Shown here one piece after another: positions 10,640-21,887 of a stretch of 64,000 bases of DNA. The notes beneath the pieces are model-generated. The model was not told the DNA's origin. It saw nothing but the letters and a program-made list of their open reading frames with translations, and ran no database searches. Source of the stretch: Pseudomonas sp. ERMR1:02 (lineage in GTDB: Bacteria; Pseudomonadota; Gammaproteobacteria; Pseudomonadales; Pseudomonadaceae); assembly GCF_002277815.1 (NCBI RefSeq), contig NZ_NKJI01000006.1, positions 310,001-374,000 of the forward strand, in the 5' to 3' direction. The translations under genes and the position numbers were made by a program. The first letter of the stretch is position 1, and every line of letters starts with the position of its first letter.

Positions 10640-10948
10640 TTAACGACCGGTAGCGCCCTGGAGGAGGCTCAGGGTCTTTTCCTTATGCTTTTTGAGTTGT
10701 TTATCCAGCTTGTCAGTCAGTGCGTCGATCGCCGCGTACATATCAGTATGTTCCGCGTTGGCGACCACTTCATTGCCGGGAATATGCAGCGTGGCTTCGA
10801 TTTTCTGCTTCAGCTTTTCGACTGTCATCGTGACCTGCACGTTGGTGATCTTGTCGAAATGTCGCTCTAATCGTTCGAGTTTTTCGCCGATGTAGGTGCG
10901 AAGAGGTTCGGTCACTTCCAGTTGGTGTCCACTGATGTTGACTTGCAT
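10640..10948 (-). CDS. hpf: Ribosome hibernation promoting factor
   Basis: A 102-residue short-form HPF/RaiA-like protein that binds the 30S subunit in stationary phase. The ATG at 10948 (MQVNISGHQLEVTEPLRTYI) has AGGAGAAG just upstream; a reading back to 11002 adds residues absent from the family. It has the family's beta-alpha-beta core with EHTDMYAAIDALTDKLDKQL and a lysine-rich C-terminal end. It lies immediately downstream of rpoN. Confidence 0.95.
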   Translation of the reverse strand: MQVNISGHQLEVTEPLRTYIGEKLERLERHFDKITNVQVTMTVEKLKQKIEATLHIPGNEVVANAEHTDMYAAIDALTDKLDKQLKKHKEKTLSLLQGATGR

Positions 10949-11022
10949 ACAGCTTCTCCTTCGTTGCCAGTGCATAAAGCGGTAGATCAGATGATCTACC
11001 ACTGGAACGCTGTGGCGTGGCT

Positions 11023-12516
11023 CTACATCAACCGCTTACGTTCGCTCGAAGGCGCGATCCCCAGAGATTCGCGGTACTTGGCGACGGTGCGGCGAGCCAC
11101 CTGAATGCCTTGTGCCTCCAGTAAACCAGCGATCTTGCTGTCACTCAACGGCTTTTTCTGATTTTCCGCAGCAACCAGTTTTTTGATGATCGCGCGTATC
11201 GCCGTGGACGAGCATTCGCCGCCTTCGGAGGTGCTGACGTGGCTGGAAAAAAAGTATTTCAGTTCATAGATGCCCCGAGGGGTATGCATGAATTTCTGTG
11301 TGGTCACCCGCGAGATCGTCGATTCGTGCATGCCAACCGCTTCAGCGATGTCATGCAGGACCAGCGGCTTCATGGCTTCATCGCCGTACTCCAGGAAGCC
11401 GCGCTGATGCTCGACGATCTGGGTGGCTACTTTCATCAGGGTTTCGTTGCGACTTTGCAAACTCTTGATGAACCAGCGGGCTTCCTGCAACTGATTGCGC
11501 ATGAATGTGTTGTCGGCGCTGGTATCGGCGCGGCGTACGAAACCGGCGTACTGGGCGTTGACCCGCAGACGTGGCACCGACTCCTGATTGAGCTCCACCA
11601 GCCAGCGCTCGTTGTCCTTGCGCACGATCACGTCGGGGACGACGTACTCGGCTTCGGTGGACTCGATCTGCGAACCTGGGCGCGGGTTGAGGCTCTGGAC
11701 CAGTTCGATCACCTGGCGCAGTTCGTCTTCCTTTAGCTTCATACGGCGCATCAGCTGGCTGTAATCACGGCTGCCAAGCAGGTCAATGAAATCGGTGACC
11801 AGGCGCTTTGCTTCGGTCAGCCATGGCGTCTTGGCTGGCAACTGGCGCAACTGCAGCAGCAGGCATTCGCCCAGATTGCGGGCGGCGATGCCAGCGGGTT
11901 CGAATTGCTGGATGCGATGCAGGACGGCTTCGATTTCGTCCAGTTCGATGTCCAGTTCCGGATCGAAGGCTTCGAGGATTTCCTCGAGTGTTTCGTCCAG
12001 ATAGCCCTGATTGTTGATGCAGTCGATCAGGGTCACGGCGATCAGGCGGTCGGTGTCGGACATCGGCGCCAGGTTCAACTGCCAAAGCAGGTGGCTTTGC
12101 AGGCTTTCGCCGGCCGATGTGCGAGTGGTGAAATCCCATTCGTCGTCATCGTTGCTCGGCAGGCTGCTGGCGCTTGTCTGGTAGACGTCTTCCCAGGCGG
12201 TGTCGACGGGTAGTTCGTTGGGGATGCGCTCGTTCCAGTCGCCTTCCTCGAGGTTATCAACCGTCGGCGCGCTTTCCTGGTAGGAGGGTTCCTGAATGTC
12301 GGTGTTGGGCTTCTGTTCAGCGTTGTCGGCCAAAGGGTCGGCGTTATCGAAGTCGTCGCCTTCTTCCTGGCGCTCGAGCATCGGATTGGACTCCAGGGCC
12401 TCCTGGATTTCCTGTTGCAGGTCCAGGGTCGACAATTGGAGCAGGCGGATGGCCTGTTGCAGCTGCGGTGTCATCGTCAGCTGCTGGCCCATTCTCAAGA
12501 CTAGCGATGGTTTCAT
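11023..12516 (-). CDS. rpoN: RNA polymerase sigma-54 factor
   Basis: A 497-residue sigma-54. The N-terminal activator-interaction region is glutamine- and leucine-rich ([20 protein letters not shown]), a strongly acidic region II follows, and the C-terminal RpoN box [10 protein letters not shown] is intact. It directs transcription of nitrogen, flagellar and many catabolic genes. The ATG at 12516 begins [10 protein letters not shown], the usual start. A 185-base gap separates it from lptB and presumably carries its promoter; an AT-rich inverted repeat (12638-12660) lies there. Confidence 0.97.
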   Translation of the reverse strand: MKPSLVLRMGQQLTMTPQLQQAIRLLQLSTLDLQQEIQEALESNPMLERQEEGDDFDNADPLADNAEQKPNTDIQEPSYQESAPTVDNLEEGDWNERIPNELPVDTAWEDVYQTSASSLPSNDDDEWDFTTRTSAGESLQSHLLWQLNLAPMSDTDRLIAVTLIDCINNQGYLDETLEEILEAFDPELDIELDEIEAVLHRIQQFEPAGIAARNLGECLLLQLRQLPAKTPWLTEAKRLVTDFIDLLGSRDYSQLMRRMKLKEDELRQVIELVQSLNPRPGSQIESTEAEYVVPDVIVRKDNERWLVELNQESVPRLRVNAQYAGFVRRADTSADNTFMRNQLQEARWFIKSLQSRNETLMKVATQIVEHQRGFLEYGDEAMKPLVLHDIAEAVGMHESTISRVTTQKFMHTPRGIYELKYFFSSHVSTSEGGECSSTAIRAIIKKLVAAENQKKPLSDSKIAGLLEAQGIQVARRTVAKYRESLGIAPSSERKRLM

Positions 12517-12701
12517 GGCAGGGGCTTAACACCTTATTCGCCGGCGCACATGCGCCATCCACTCTGGGGCGCCGGAGCGCCAAACATAAGCAAATTATAT
12601 GCCCGAAGTTACAGGGTTTGCCTAGAGCGCCGTAACAATAAAAAAGTGTTGATTTTTTATCGAGACAAGCGCTCGGTCGACCAAGTCAGGCATCTCAGCG
12701 C

Positions 12702-13427
12702 TTACAGGCGGAACTCATGGCCCAGATACACTTCCTTGACCAGGTCATTGGCCAGGATGGTGTCCGAGTCGCCTTCGGCGATCAGCTGGCCATCGTTAAC
12801 GATATAGGCGGTTTCGCAGATGTCCAGAGTTTCACGGACGTTGTGGTCAGTGATCAGCACGCCAATGCCCTTGGCCTTGAGGTGGTGGATGATCTGTTTG
12901 ATGTCGCCCACTGAAATGGGGTCCACGCCGGCGAATGGTTCGTCGAGCAGGATGAATTTTGGGTTGGTCGCCAGCGCACGGGCGATTTCCACGCGGCGGC
13001 GTTCGCCACCGGAAAGGCTCATGCCGAGGTTGTCGCGGATGTGGCTGATGTGGAATTCCTGCAGCAGGCTCTCCAGTTCCTTGCGACGACCGGCCTTGTC
13101 GAGTTCCTTGCGGGTCTCGAGGATAGCCATGATGTTGTCGGCCACCGAGAGTTTGCGGAAAATCGATGCTTCTTGCGGCAGATAGCCAATACCGGCCTTC
13201 GCACGACCGTGCATTGGCTGGTGGCTGACGTCCAGGTCGTCGATCAGGACGCGGCCCTGATCTGCTCTTACCAAGCCGACAATCATGTAGAAACAGGTGG
13301 TTTTGCCGGCACCATTGGGGCCAAGCAGGCCGACGATCTGACCGCTGTCGATGGACAGGCTGACGTCACGCACGACCTGGCGGCTCTTGTAGCTCTTGGC
13401 CAGATGCTGAGCTTTCAGAGTTGCCAT
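12702..13427 (-). CDS. lptB: LPS export ABC transporter ATPase LptB
   Basis: A 241-residue cytoplasmic ATPase that powers LPS extraction by LptFG. Visible motifs: Walker [10 protein letters not shown], signature [16 protein letters not shown], Walker [13 protein letters not shown] and the H-loop in [10 protein letters not shown]. Its ATG overlaps the restored lptA stop codon as TAATG, the normal coupled arrangement. Confidence 0.96.
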   Translation of the reverse strand: MATLKAQHLAKSYKSRQVVRDVSLSIDSGQIVGLLGPNGAGKTTCFYMIVGLVRADQGRVLIDDLDVSHQPMHGRAKAGIGYLPQEASIFRKLSVADNIMAILETRKELDKAGRRKELESLLQEFHISHIRDNLGMSLSGGERRRVEIARALATNPKFILLDEPFAGVDPISVGDIKQIIHHLKAKGIGVLITDHNVRETLDICETAYIVNDGQLIAEGDSDTILANDLVKEVYLGHEFRL

Positions 13428-13974
13428 TACTGGGCCTTTTGCTCGTCGGTTTTCTTTTTCGGCTGGATCACCATATCGATGCGCGGACGCGCCTCGGTGA
13501 CCTTGTTACCCGTCGCGCGACCGGCGCTCGCAAGCTTCTTGACCGTGTCATAGACGATTTTCTCGCCTTGGGTGTGTTGTTGTCCTTGTCGATGACTTTG
13601 GCGCGATCAATCAGTACGACGCGGTTCTGCGTGGCGTGGTACTGGATAGTCACTCCCCAACCCTGGACGGGCTTGGTGTCACCTTGGGTTTGCAGTTGCT
13701 CGAAGTAGGCCAGGTTGCCCACCGATGTCATTACGTCGATATCGCCCGCAGGGGTGCGGGTGATGGTCACGGTATTACCGGTCACCTTCATCGAACCCTG
13801 GGTAATGATCACGTCACCTTTATAGGTGGCAATGCCATTCTTGTCGTCCAGTTGGGCATCGTCGGCCTGGATGCGGATAGGCTGCTCTTGATCGTTTGGC
13901 AGAGCCCAGGCGCTCACGCTTCCCAGTGCTGCGCCCAGACTGAGCAAAATAGGGAGGGTTTTAACGAGCCTCAT
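13427..13974 (-). CDS. lptA: LPS transport periplasmic protein LptA; frame broken by one 1-base deletion
   Basis: LptA forms the periplasmic bridge that carries LPS from LptC to the outer membrane. An N-terminal signal peptide ([20 protein letters not shown], cleaved after SAWA) is followed by the OstA-type beta-jellyroll ([20 protein letters not shown]). The frame is lost in a CCC run (plus-strand GGG at 13570-13572). Adding one C gives [20 protein letters not shown] and an end overlapping lptB by TAATG, for 182 residues, the family's length. As written the protein would end in an unrelated tail at 13468. Because lptA is essential in bacteria tested, a sequence error is the likeliest explanation. 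Confidence 0.88.
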
Positions 13975-14533
13975 ACTGTCCTCTTACGTTCGAAAGCAGG
14001 TGTATCCTGCTTTCTTTCAAATACGCTTTCATTCCAGTGCCAGTCGATACACCGCCAGCGCCGTCGATTCTAACGGGTTGCTCGGTCTGCGCATATTGCT
14101 GCTGCGGGAACACCGTCATGCGAGTGGTGGTGATCAGGGTTTTGCGGTTTTTCTCGTCGAAACGCGTGATGCGTACCGAATCGATCAGTTCGACCTGTGT
14201 GCCGTCCGGGTTGACTTCACCCTTCTCGCTCTGGACATGCCACGGGAATTCGGTGCCGCGGAACATGTTCAGGTCGGGATTGGTCAGCAATGTAACTTCG
14301 CTCGCTTTCAGGTGTTCTACCTTGTCCGAAGTCATCTCGTATTGCAGTTTTCCGTCCGGCAGGAACTGTACGCTGTGGGCGTTTGTGGCGTAATAGTCGA
14401 TCGCGCTGTTGTCGACTTGCACAACCGGCTTGTCGAGGAAGCGTTCCGGGCTGATATTCCAGTAGCCGACCGCGGCGAAAATAGCCGCGATGCAACCGAA
14501 CACCAGGAATTTGCGAAACTTTTTGCTCAGCAT
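13961..14533 (-). CDS. lptC: LPS export protein LptC
   Basis: A 190-residue bitopic inner-membrane protein that takes LPS from LptB2FG and hands it to LptA. One N-terminal membrane segment (FLVFGCIAAIFAAVGYW) is followed by the periplasmic LptC domain. The ATG at 14533 (MLSKKFRKFLVFG) is chosen over an upstream start because homologues begin there. Its 3' end overlaps the lptA start by 14 bases. Confidence 0.93.
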   Translation of the reverse strand: MLSKKFRKFLVFGCIAAIFAAVGYWNISPERFLDKPVVQVDNSAIDYYATNAHSVQFLPDGKLQYEMTSDKVEHLKASEVTLLTNPDLNMFRGTEFPWHVQSEKGEVNPDGTQVELIDSVRITRFDEKNRKTLITTTRMTVFPQQQYAQTEQPVRIDGAGGVSTGTGMKAYLKESRIHLLSNVRGQYEAR

Positions 14534-14540
14534 GTTTGGC

Positions 14541-15065
14541 TCACAGGTACGCGGCGTTGGCCGCATCGAGGCGGCCCTGGGCGCGCAGGATCAATTCGCA
14601 GAATTCGCGGGCGGCACCTTCGCCACCACGGGCCTGGGTAATGCCATGAGCGTGTTCACGTACGAAACTGGCAGCGTTGGCCACCGCCATGCCCAGGCCC
14701 ACGCGGCGAATTACCGGCAGGTCAGGCAGGTCGTCACCCAGGTAGGCGACCTGTTCATAGCTTAGGTTGAGTTGGTCAAGAAGCTCGTCGAGCACTACCA
14801 GTTTGTCTTCGCGTCCTTGATACAGATGCGGGATGCCGAGATTCTTCGCGCGTCGCTCGACCACCGGGGTCTTGCGGCCGCTGATGATGGCCGTCTGCAC
14901 GCCGGCGGCCATCAGCATCTTGATGCCCTGGCCGTCAAGAGTGTTGAACGTCTTGAATTCGCTACCGTCTTCGAGGAAGTAAAGGCGCCCGTCTGTAAGA
15001 ACGCCGTCGACGTCGAAAACCGCCAGTTTGATCTGTTGACCACGTTGCAGCAGGTCGTTACTCAT
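14541..15065 (-). CDS. kdsC: 3-deoxy-D-manno-octulosonate 8-phosphate phosphatase KdsC
   Basis: A 174-residue HAD-superfamily phosphatase that makes Kdo from Kdo-8-phosphate for LPS inner core. The HAD motif I DVDGVLTDG with nucleophile aspartate, motif II (IISG) and the C-terminal GDDLPDLPVIRRVGLGMAVA are present. The start is adjacent to the kdsD stop with no gap, indicating coupling. Confidence 0.96.
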   Translation of the reverse strand: MSNDLLQRGQQIKLAVFDVDGVLTDGRLYFLEDGSEFKTFNTLDGQGIKMLMAAGVQTAIISGRKTPVVERRAKNLGIPHLYQGREDKLVVLDELLDQLNLSYEQVAYLGDDLPDLPVIRRVGLGMAVANAASFVREHAHGITQARGGEGAAREFCELILRAQGRLDAANAAYL

Positions 15066-16040
15066 TTACATTACTCCGGCACGCAGCAAGTCGTGCATGT
15101 TCAAGGCGCCGACCGGGCGGTCTTCGCTGTCGACCACAACCAGCGCGTTGATTTTATGGTCTTCCATGATTTTCAGGGCCTCGGCGGCGAGCATCTCGGC
15201 GCGGGCGGTCTTGCCGTGGGCGGTCATGACCTGATCGATGGTGACACTGTGAATATCGATGGTGCGGTCCAGCGTGCGGCGCAAATCGCCGTCGGTGAAG
15301 ATCCCGGCGAGCTTGCCATCGGCCTCAAGGATCACTGTCATGCCCAGGCCCTTGCGGGTCATTTCCATCAGCGCATCCTTGAGCAGGGTGCCGCGCTGAA
15401 CCTGCGGCAACTCTTGACCTGCGTGCATGACGTTTTCCACTTTCAGCAACAGGCGTCGGCCCAGTGCGCCACCAGGATGGGAAAAGGCGAAGTCTTCGGC
15501 GGTAAATCCGCGGGCTTCCAGCAGTGCGACGGCCAGGGCATCGCCCATGACCAGCGCGGCGGTAGTCGAAGAGGTGGGCGCCAGGTTCAGCGGGCAGGCC
15601 TCATGCTCGACGTGAACATTGAGGTTGACCTCGGCGGCCTTGGACAGCGGCGAATCGGGATTGCCGGTCATGCTGATCAACTGAATGCCCAGGCGTTTGA
15701 TCAGTGGCAGCAGGGTCACGATTTCATTGGTCGAGCCAGAGTTCGAGAGCGCCAGGATGATGTCGTCGCGGGTGATCATGCCCATGTCACCATGGCTGGC
15801 TTCAGCTGGGTGGACGAAAAATGCCGGGGTGCCGGTGCTGGCCAGGGTGGCGGCGATCTTGTTGCCGATATGCCCTGACTTGCCCATGCCGACCACGACT
15901 ACGCGGCCTTTGCTGGCCAGAATCATCTCGCAAGCGCGTATGAAATCTGCGTCGATATGCGACAGCAAACCTTGTACGGCTTCCACTTCGAGGCGGATGG
16001 TGCGCTGGGCAGATTGAATCAGGTCGCTGGATTGGCTCAT
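15066..16040 (-). CDS. kdsD: Arabinose-5-phosphate isomerase KdsD
   Basis: A 324-residue enzyme converting ribulose-5-phosphate to arabinose-5-phosphate, the first Kdo precursor. An N-terminal SIS domain (VVVVGMGKSGHIGNKIAATL; FVHPAEASHGDMGMI) is followed by two CBS repeats in the C-terminal third (VMTAHGKTARAEMLAAEALK). The start at 16040 (MSQSSDLIQSAQRT) matches homologues; an ATG four codons earlier at 16052 has an AGG upstream and is also possible. It is the first gene of the kds-lpt run. Confidence 0.95.
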   Translation of the reverse strand: MSQSSDLIQSAQRTIRLEVEAVQGLLSHIDADFIRACEMILASKGRVVVVGMGKSGHIGNKIAATLASTGTPAFFVHPAEASHGDMGMITRDDIILALSNSGSTNEIVTLLPLIKRLGIQLISMTGNPDSPLSKAAEVNLNVHVEHEACPLNLAPTSSTTAALVMGDALAVALLEARGFTAEDFAFSHPGGALGRRLLLKVENVMHAGQELPQVQRGTLLKDALMEMTRKGLGMTVILEADGKLAGIFTDGDLRRTLDRTIDIHSVTIDQVMTAHGKTARAEMLAAEALKIMEDHKINALVVVDSEDRPVGALNMHDLLRAGVM

Positions 16041-16196
16041 GTCAGAAATCATTTAGCCTGATGAAAAGGCGGCGATTATAACGGTTATGATCGAAACCCT
16101 CACGCAAGTTCGTCGCGCATCGTCATTCCCTGTTACCGAATCCTCTAAATGGAGCTTTTTGCTCGTCATGCCGCACAACTTGGTCCGGCAATGACC

Positions 16197-16226
16197 TTGG
16201 GCGCGTGGCGTTTGCAGTGATATAGT
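16197..16226 (+). promoter_or_regulatory. Candidate sigma-70 promoter of the mla operon
   Basis: TTGGGC at 16197-16202, an 18-base spacer, then TATAGT at 16221-16226 preceded by TGA, resembling an extended -10. It lies about 90 bases upstream of mlaF and is divergent from kdsD. Sequence-based prediction only. Confidence 0.45.
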
Positions 16227-16314
16227 TCGCCGCCAGTTCGGCCCGCCCGGGAGGTATGTGCTTTCGTCAGAAAGTCAGGCGTCCGAGTGAGAGGCTGCAT
16301 CGCAAGGAGTTTAG

Positions 16315-17124
16315 ATGAGTGCCGATAACGCCTACGCGGTCGAGCTGAAGGGACTGTCCTTCAAGCGCGGTGCGCGCAGCATTTTCAATAACGTCGATAT
16401 CCGTATTCCCCGCGGCAAGGTCACCGGCATCATGGGACCTTCCGGGTGTGGCAAGACTACGCTGTTGCGGTTGATGGGCGCACAGTTGCGACCTTCCAGG
16501 GGTGAAGTCTGGGTCAACGGTCAGAACCTGCCGAAGCTCTCGCGCAGTGATTTGTTCGATGCGCGCAAGCACATGGGCGTGCTGTTTCAGAGTGGAGCAC
16601 TGTTTACCGATCTCGATGTGTTCGAGAACGTGGCTTTTCCACTGCGCGTTCACACCGAACTGCCCGAAGAAATGATCCGCGATATCGTCCTGCTCAAGTT
16701 GCAGGCCGTGGGTTTGCGGGGTGCTATCGACCTGATGCCCGACGAACTGTCCGGTGGCATGAAGCGTCGTGTCGCACTGGCACGGGCAATTGCGCTCGAT
16801 CCGCAGATTCTCATGTATGACGAACCCTTTGTCGGCCAGGACCCTATCGCCATGGGCGTACTGGTGCGCCTGATCCGCCTGCTCAACGATGCGCTGGGTA
16901 TCACCAGTATCGTGGTTTCCCACGACCTGGCCGAGACCGCGAGCATCGCCGATTACATCTATGTGGTGGGCGACGGGCAAGTCCTGGGGCAGGGTACGCC
17001 TGAAGAATTGATGAATTCGGACGAGCCGCGAATCCGTCAGTTCATGACCGGTGAGCCTGATGGTCCGGTCGCGTACCACTTTCCAGCGACGGATTACCGC
17101 GCAGATCTTCTGGGGAAGCGTTGA
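16315..17124 (+). CDS. mlaF: Phospholipid transport ATPase MlaF
   Basis: A 269-residue cytoplasmic ABC ATPase of the Mla system, which moves phospholipids between the outer and inner membranes and keeps outer-membrane asymmetry. Walker [10 protein letters not shown], signature [14 protein letters not shown] and Walker [14 protein letters not shown] are intact. The start has AAGGAG 6 bases upstream. Its stop overlaps the mlaE start by one base (TGATG). Confidence 0.96.
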   Translation: MSADNAYAVELKGLSFKRGARSIFNNVDIRIPRGKVTGIMGPSGCGKTTLLRLMGAQLRPSRGEVWVNGQNLPKLSRSDLFDARKHMGVLFQSGALFTDLDVFENVAFPLRVHTELPEEMIRDIVLLKLQAVGLRGAIDLMPDELSGGMKRRVALARAIALDPQILMYDEPFVGQDPIAMGVLVRLIRLLNDALGITSIVVSHDLAETASIADYIYVVGDGQVLGQGTPEELMNSDEPRIRQFMTGEPDGPVAYHFPATDYRADLLGKR

Positions 17125-17921
17125 TGCGCAAGATTTCACTATTAGAACGAGTGCGTCGCTTCGGTCACGCCGGCATTGATGTGCTGGCGGTGTTCGGACG
17201 TTCGACGCTGTTCCTGTTTCACGCGCTTATGGGTCGCGGCGGCATCGGTGGTGCTTTTGGTCTGCTGGTCAAGCAACTGCATTCCGTGGGTGTGATGTCG
17301 CTGGTGATCATCGTGGTCTCCGGCGTTTTCATCGGCATGGTGCTGGCGCTGCAGGGCTTCAATATCCTGTCCAGTTACGGTTCGGAGCAGGCGGTAGGGC
17401 AGATGGTTGCGCTGACACTGTTGCGCGAATTGGGGCCGGTGGTGACGGCTTTGCTGTTTGCCGGGCGTGCCGGTTCGGCGTTGACGGCCGAAATCGGCAA
17501 CATGAAGTCCACCGAACAACTGTCCAGTCTGGAAATGATCGGGGTCGACCCGCTCAAGTACATCATTGCCCCGCGCCTTTGGGCCGGCTTCATTTCCCTG
17601 CCGGTGCTGGCGATGATTTTCAGTGTGGTGGGTATCTGGGGCGGCTCGTGGGTGGCCGTCGACTGGCTGGGTGTCTATGAAGGTTCCTACTGGTCGAACA
17701 TGCAGAACAGCGTGACCTTCGCTGACGATGTGCTCAACGGCATCATCAAAAGCATGGTTTTTGCCTTCGTCGTGACCTGGATCGCCGTATTTCAAGGCTA
17801 TGACTGCGAGCCCACTTCCGAGGGGATCAGTCGTGCCACTACCAAGACCGTGGTGTATGCCTCTCTGGCTGTGCTCGGCCTGGACTTTATTCTGACCGCC
17901 TTGATGTTTGGAGATTTCTGA
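17124..17921 (+). CDS. mlaE: Phospholipid transport permease MlaE
   Basis: A 265-residue inner-membrane permease with about five to six hydrophobic segments (for example [20 protein letters not shown] and [20 protein letters not shown]). The MlaE signature includes [20 protein letters not shown]. The start is the ATG at 17124 overlapping the mlaF stop. It pairs with MlaF, MlaD and MlaB in one complex. Confidence 0.96.
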   Translation: MRKISLLERVRRFGHAGIDVLAVFGRSTLFLFHALMGRGGIGGAFGLLVKQLHSVGVMSLVIIVVSGVFIGMVLALQGFNILSSYGSEQAVGQMVALTLLRELGPVVTALLFAGRAGSALTAEIGNMKSTEQLSSLEMIGVDPLKYIIAPRLWAGFISLPVLAMIFSVVGIWGGSWVAVDWLGVYEGSYWSNMQNSVTFADDVLNGIIKSMVFAFVVTWIAVFQGYDCEPTSEGISRATTKTVVYASLAVLGLDFILTALMFGDF

Positions 17922-18388
17922 TGCAAAACCGCACCCTGGAAATCGGTGTCGGCCTTTTCTTGCTGGCTGGCATCCTGGCTTTGCTGTTGCTGGCGCTGCG
18001 GGTCAGTGGCTTGTCCCCGAGCCCGAGCACCGACACCTATAAACTTTATGCGTATTTCGACAATATCGCCGGATTGACGGTCAGAGCTAAAGTGACCATG
18101 GCCGGTGTGACCATCGGCAAGGTCACAGCGATCGATCTGGATCGCGACAGTTTCACCGGTCGAGTGACCATGCAGCTGGAAAAGCGCGTAGATAATCTGC
18201 CGGCCGACTCCACTGCATCTATCCTGACCGCTGGCCTGTTGGGCGAGAAGTACATCGGGCTTAGCGTGGGCGGGGAAGAAACCCTGCTCAAGGATGGCGG
18301 GACTATTCATGACACGCAGTCGTCGCTGGTGCTTGAAGACCTGATTGGTAAGTTTCTTCTCAATACCGTTAGCAAAGAAGCCAAATGA
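17921..18388 (+). CDS. mlaD: Mla outer-membrane lipid asymmetry protein MlaD (MCE domain)
   Basis: A 155-residue inner-membrane-anchored MCE protein that forms a hexameric ring in the periplasm. The N-terminal membrane helix (LEIGVGLFLLAGILALLLLA) is followed by the MCE domain (YAYFDNIAGLTVRAKVTMAG). The start overlaps the mlaE stop (TGATG). Confidence 0.96.
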   Translation: MQNRTLEIGVGLFLLAGILALLLLALRVSGLSPSPSTDTYKLYAYFDNIAGLTVRAKVTMAGVTIGKVTAIDLDRDSFTGRVTMQLEKRVDNLPADSTASILTAGLLGEKYIGLSVGGEETLLKDGGTIHDTQSSLVLEDLIGKFLLNTVSKEAK

Positions 18389-18398
18389 GGATTGTTAA

Positions 18399-19052
18399 AT
18401 GATCTCTACCTTGCGACGTGGCCTGTTGGTGTTGCTCGCGGCCTTGCCGTTGGTGGCTAACGCAGTGGCGGCGCCTTCCGCGCACGAGCTGGTACAGGAC
18501 ACCACCAACCGTATGCTGGCCGATCTGGCAGCCAACAAAGAGAAGTACAAACAGGATCCGAAGGATTTTTATGCGGCGCTGAACAGCATCGTCGGGCCTG
18601 TTGTGGATGCCGAGGGCATTTCGAAAAGCATCATGACGGTCAAATACTCGCGCAAAGCCACGCCTGAGCAAATGAAGACCTTTGAAGAAAACTTCAAAAA
18701 GGGTCTGTTCCAGTTCTATGGCAATGCCTTGCTCGAGTACAACAACCAGGGCATCACTGTTGATCCTGCCAAGGACGAGTCGGGCGACCGGACGAGCGTC
18801 GGCATGACCGTCAAGGGCAGCAGCGGCGCGATCTACCCCGTGTCCTACACCCTGGAAAAGGTCGGTGGCGAGTGGAAGCTGCGCAACGTCATCATCAACG
18901 GCATCAACATCGGCAAGCTGTTCCGCGATCAGTTCGCCGATGCGATGCAGCGCAATGGCAACGACCTGGACAAGACCATCAATGGTTGGGCCGGGGAGGT
19001 TGCCAAGGCCAAGGAAGCCACCGACAAGAAGCCAGGGCAGCAAGCCCAATGA
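18399..19052 (+). CDS. mlaC: Periplasmic phospholipid shuttle MlaC
   Basis: A 217-residue periplasmic lipid-binding protein of the MlaC/Ttg2D family that moves phospholipid between the outer-membrane MlaA complex and MlaFEDB. It has an N-terminal signal peptide (MISTLRRGLLVLLAALPLVA, ending NAVAAPS). The family core includes YALNSIVGPVVDAEG-like sequence and KVGGEWKLRNVIINGINIGK. It has a lysine-rich C-terminal tail. Its stop overlaps the mlaB start. Confidence 0.95.
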   Translation: MISTLRRGLLVLLAALPLVANAVAAPSAHELVQDTTNRMLADLAANKEKYKQDPKDFYAALNSIVGPVVDAEGISKSIMTVKYSRKATPEQMKTFEENFKKGLFQFYGNALLEYNNQGITVDPAKDESGDRTSVGMTVKGSSGAIYPVSYTLEKVGGEWKLRNVIINGINIGKLFRDQFADAMQRNGNDLDKTINGWAGEVAKAKEATDKKPGQQAQ

Positions 19053-19354
19053 GTGAGTCGGCCGTTCAGATGGGCGAAGCTGGCGAGCTGCGGCTCAGCG
19101 GTGTGCTGGATTACCGCACCGGCCCTGGTCTGCGCGAGCAGGGGCAGGCGCTGATCAAGGCGAGTAATGCCGCGGCACTGGTGGTCGATTGTTCAGCGGT
19201 GACGAAGTCCACCAGCGTCGGTCTGTCGTTGTTGCTGTGCTTCATGCGCGATGCGCAGGCGACCGGCAAGGCGCTGAGCATCCGAGGGATGCCAGAAGAC
19301 ATGCGCGAAATCGCTCAGGTCAGTGAGCTGACGGAGCTGTTGGCGCATCCCTAA
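19049..19354 (+). CDS. mlaB: MlaB, STAS-domain subunit of the Mla transporter
   Basis: A 101-residue cytoplasmic STAS protein that binds and activates MlaF. The start ATG at 19049 overlaps the mlaC stop as ATGA. The STAS core LVVDCSAVTKSTSVGLSLLL is clear. A longer reading of this frame begins inside mlaC and is rejected. Confidence 0.92.
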   Translation: MSESAVQMGEAGELRLSGVLDYRTGPGLREQGQALIKASNAAALVVDCSAVTKSTSVGLSLLLCFMRDAQATGKALSIRGMPEDMREIAQVSELTELLAHP

Positions 19355-19369
19355 CCCGCATCGATAAAT

Positions 19370-19424
19370 AAGCCCCCCGTCAGAGTCCTGCTCCGCGGGG
19401 TTCGCAGGCGCGGGGCTTTTTTGT
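19370..19424 (+). terminator. Probable terminator after the mla operon
   Basis: AGCCCCCCG and CGCGGGGCT flank an inner hairpin region, and six T follow. The branched stem is imperfect, but the position 15 bases after mlaB and the T run fit an intrinsic terminator. Confidence 0.6.
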
Positions 19425-19468
19425 ATGATGTCCGACCCGCGCGCACATGGCGCCGATTGAGGTTGAGC

Positions 19469-20996
<1,528 letters not shown>

Positions 20997-21125
20997 TTTC
21001 TGCTGCATGGGCATAAGGACATGCCCGTTGAATTGTTCGAAGTCGAGGGTGGTTGACACCCTCGATGTGTGTCCGGCGCCGTTTGCGTCCGGGCATGAGT
21101 ACCTTGATAAGGACTGACGTTTCCC

Positions 21126-21761
21126 ATGCTGACTATCGCACTGTCCAAGGGCCGCATCCTTGACGACACCCTGCCGCTTCTGGCTGAAGCGGGCATCGTG
21201 CCGACCGAGAATCCGGACAAGAGCCGCAAGCTGATCATTCCCACGACCCAGGAAGATGTACGCCTGCTGATCGTGCGTGCCACCGACGTGCCGACTTACG
21301 TCGAGCATGGCGCCGCCGATCTTGGCGTCGCCGGTAAAGACGTGCTGATGGAATATGGCGGCCAGGGCCTGTACGAGCCTCTGGACCTGCAAATTGCCCA
21401 GTGCAAACTGATGACCGCCGGCAAGGTCGGCGCGGTCGAGCCCAAGGGCCGCCTGCGTATCGCGACCAAGTTCGTCAATGTTGCCAAGCGCTACTACGCC
21501 GAACAGGGCCGCCAGGTCGACATCATCAAGCTGTACGGCTCTATGGAGCTGGCGCCGCTGATCGGTCTGGCCGACAAAATCATCGATGTGGTCGACACCG
21601 GCAACACGCTGCGGGCCAACGGCCTGGAGCCACAGGATTTCATTGCTGCCATCAGCTCTCGCCTGATCGTCAACAAAGCTTCGATGAAAATGCAGCACGC
21701 CCGTATCCAGGCGTTGATCGACACCCTGCGCAAGGCAGTGGAGTCTCGACACCGCGGCTGA
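21126..21761 (+). CDS. hisG: ATP phosphoribosyltransferase catalytic subunit HisG (short form)
   Basis: First enzyme of histidine synthesis, joining ATP and PRPP. At 211 residues it is the short form, which lacks the C-terminal regulatory domain and needs the HisRS-like partner HisZ; no hisZ is in this window. The PRPP-binding pattern [30 protein letters not shown] is present in two adjoining parts. It is followed by hisD and hisC. Confidence 0.96.
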   Translation: MLTIALSKGRILDDTLPLLAEAGIVPTENPDKSRKLIIPTTQEDVRLLIVRATDVPTYVEHGAADLGVAGKDVLMEYGGQGLYEPLDLQIAQCKLMTAGKVGAVEPKGRLRIATKFVNVAKRYYAEQGRQVDIIKLYGSMELAPLIGLADKIIDVVDTGNTLRANGLEPQDFIAAISSRLIVNKASMKMQHARIQALIDTLRKAVESRHRG

Positions 21762-21887
21762 TTCACTTGCGCGACCGCAAGGCGCGCCCGTCTATCCGCC
21801 TCATAGCCAGAATTCTCAGGTGCCCAAGCGGAAACGACTGCTAAGTTAGGGCGCCTGAGTTTTTGCCAATTCTATGAGGCTCTCGCT

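Noticed and set aside
12638..12660. AT-rich inverted repeat before rpoN as a terminator of lptB
   Set aside because: The stem is only A-T pairs without GC and would be too weak; more likely part of the promoter region.
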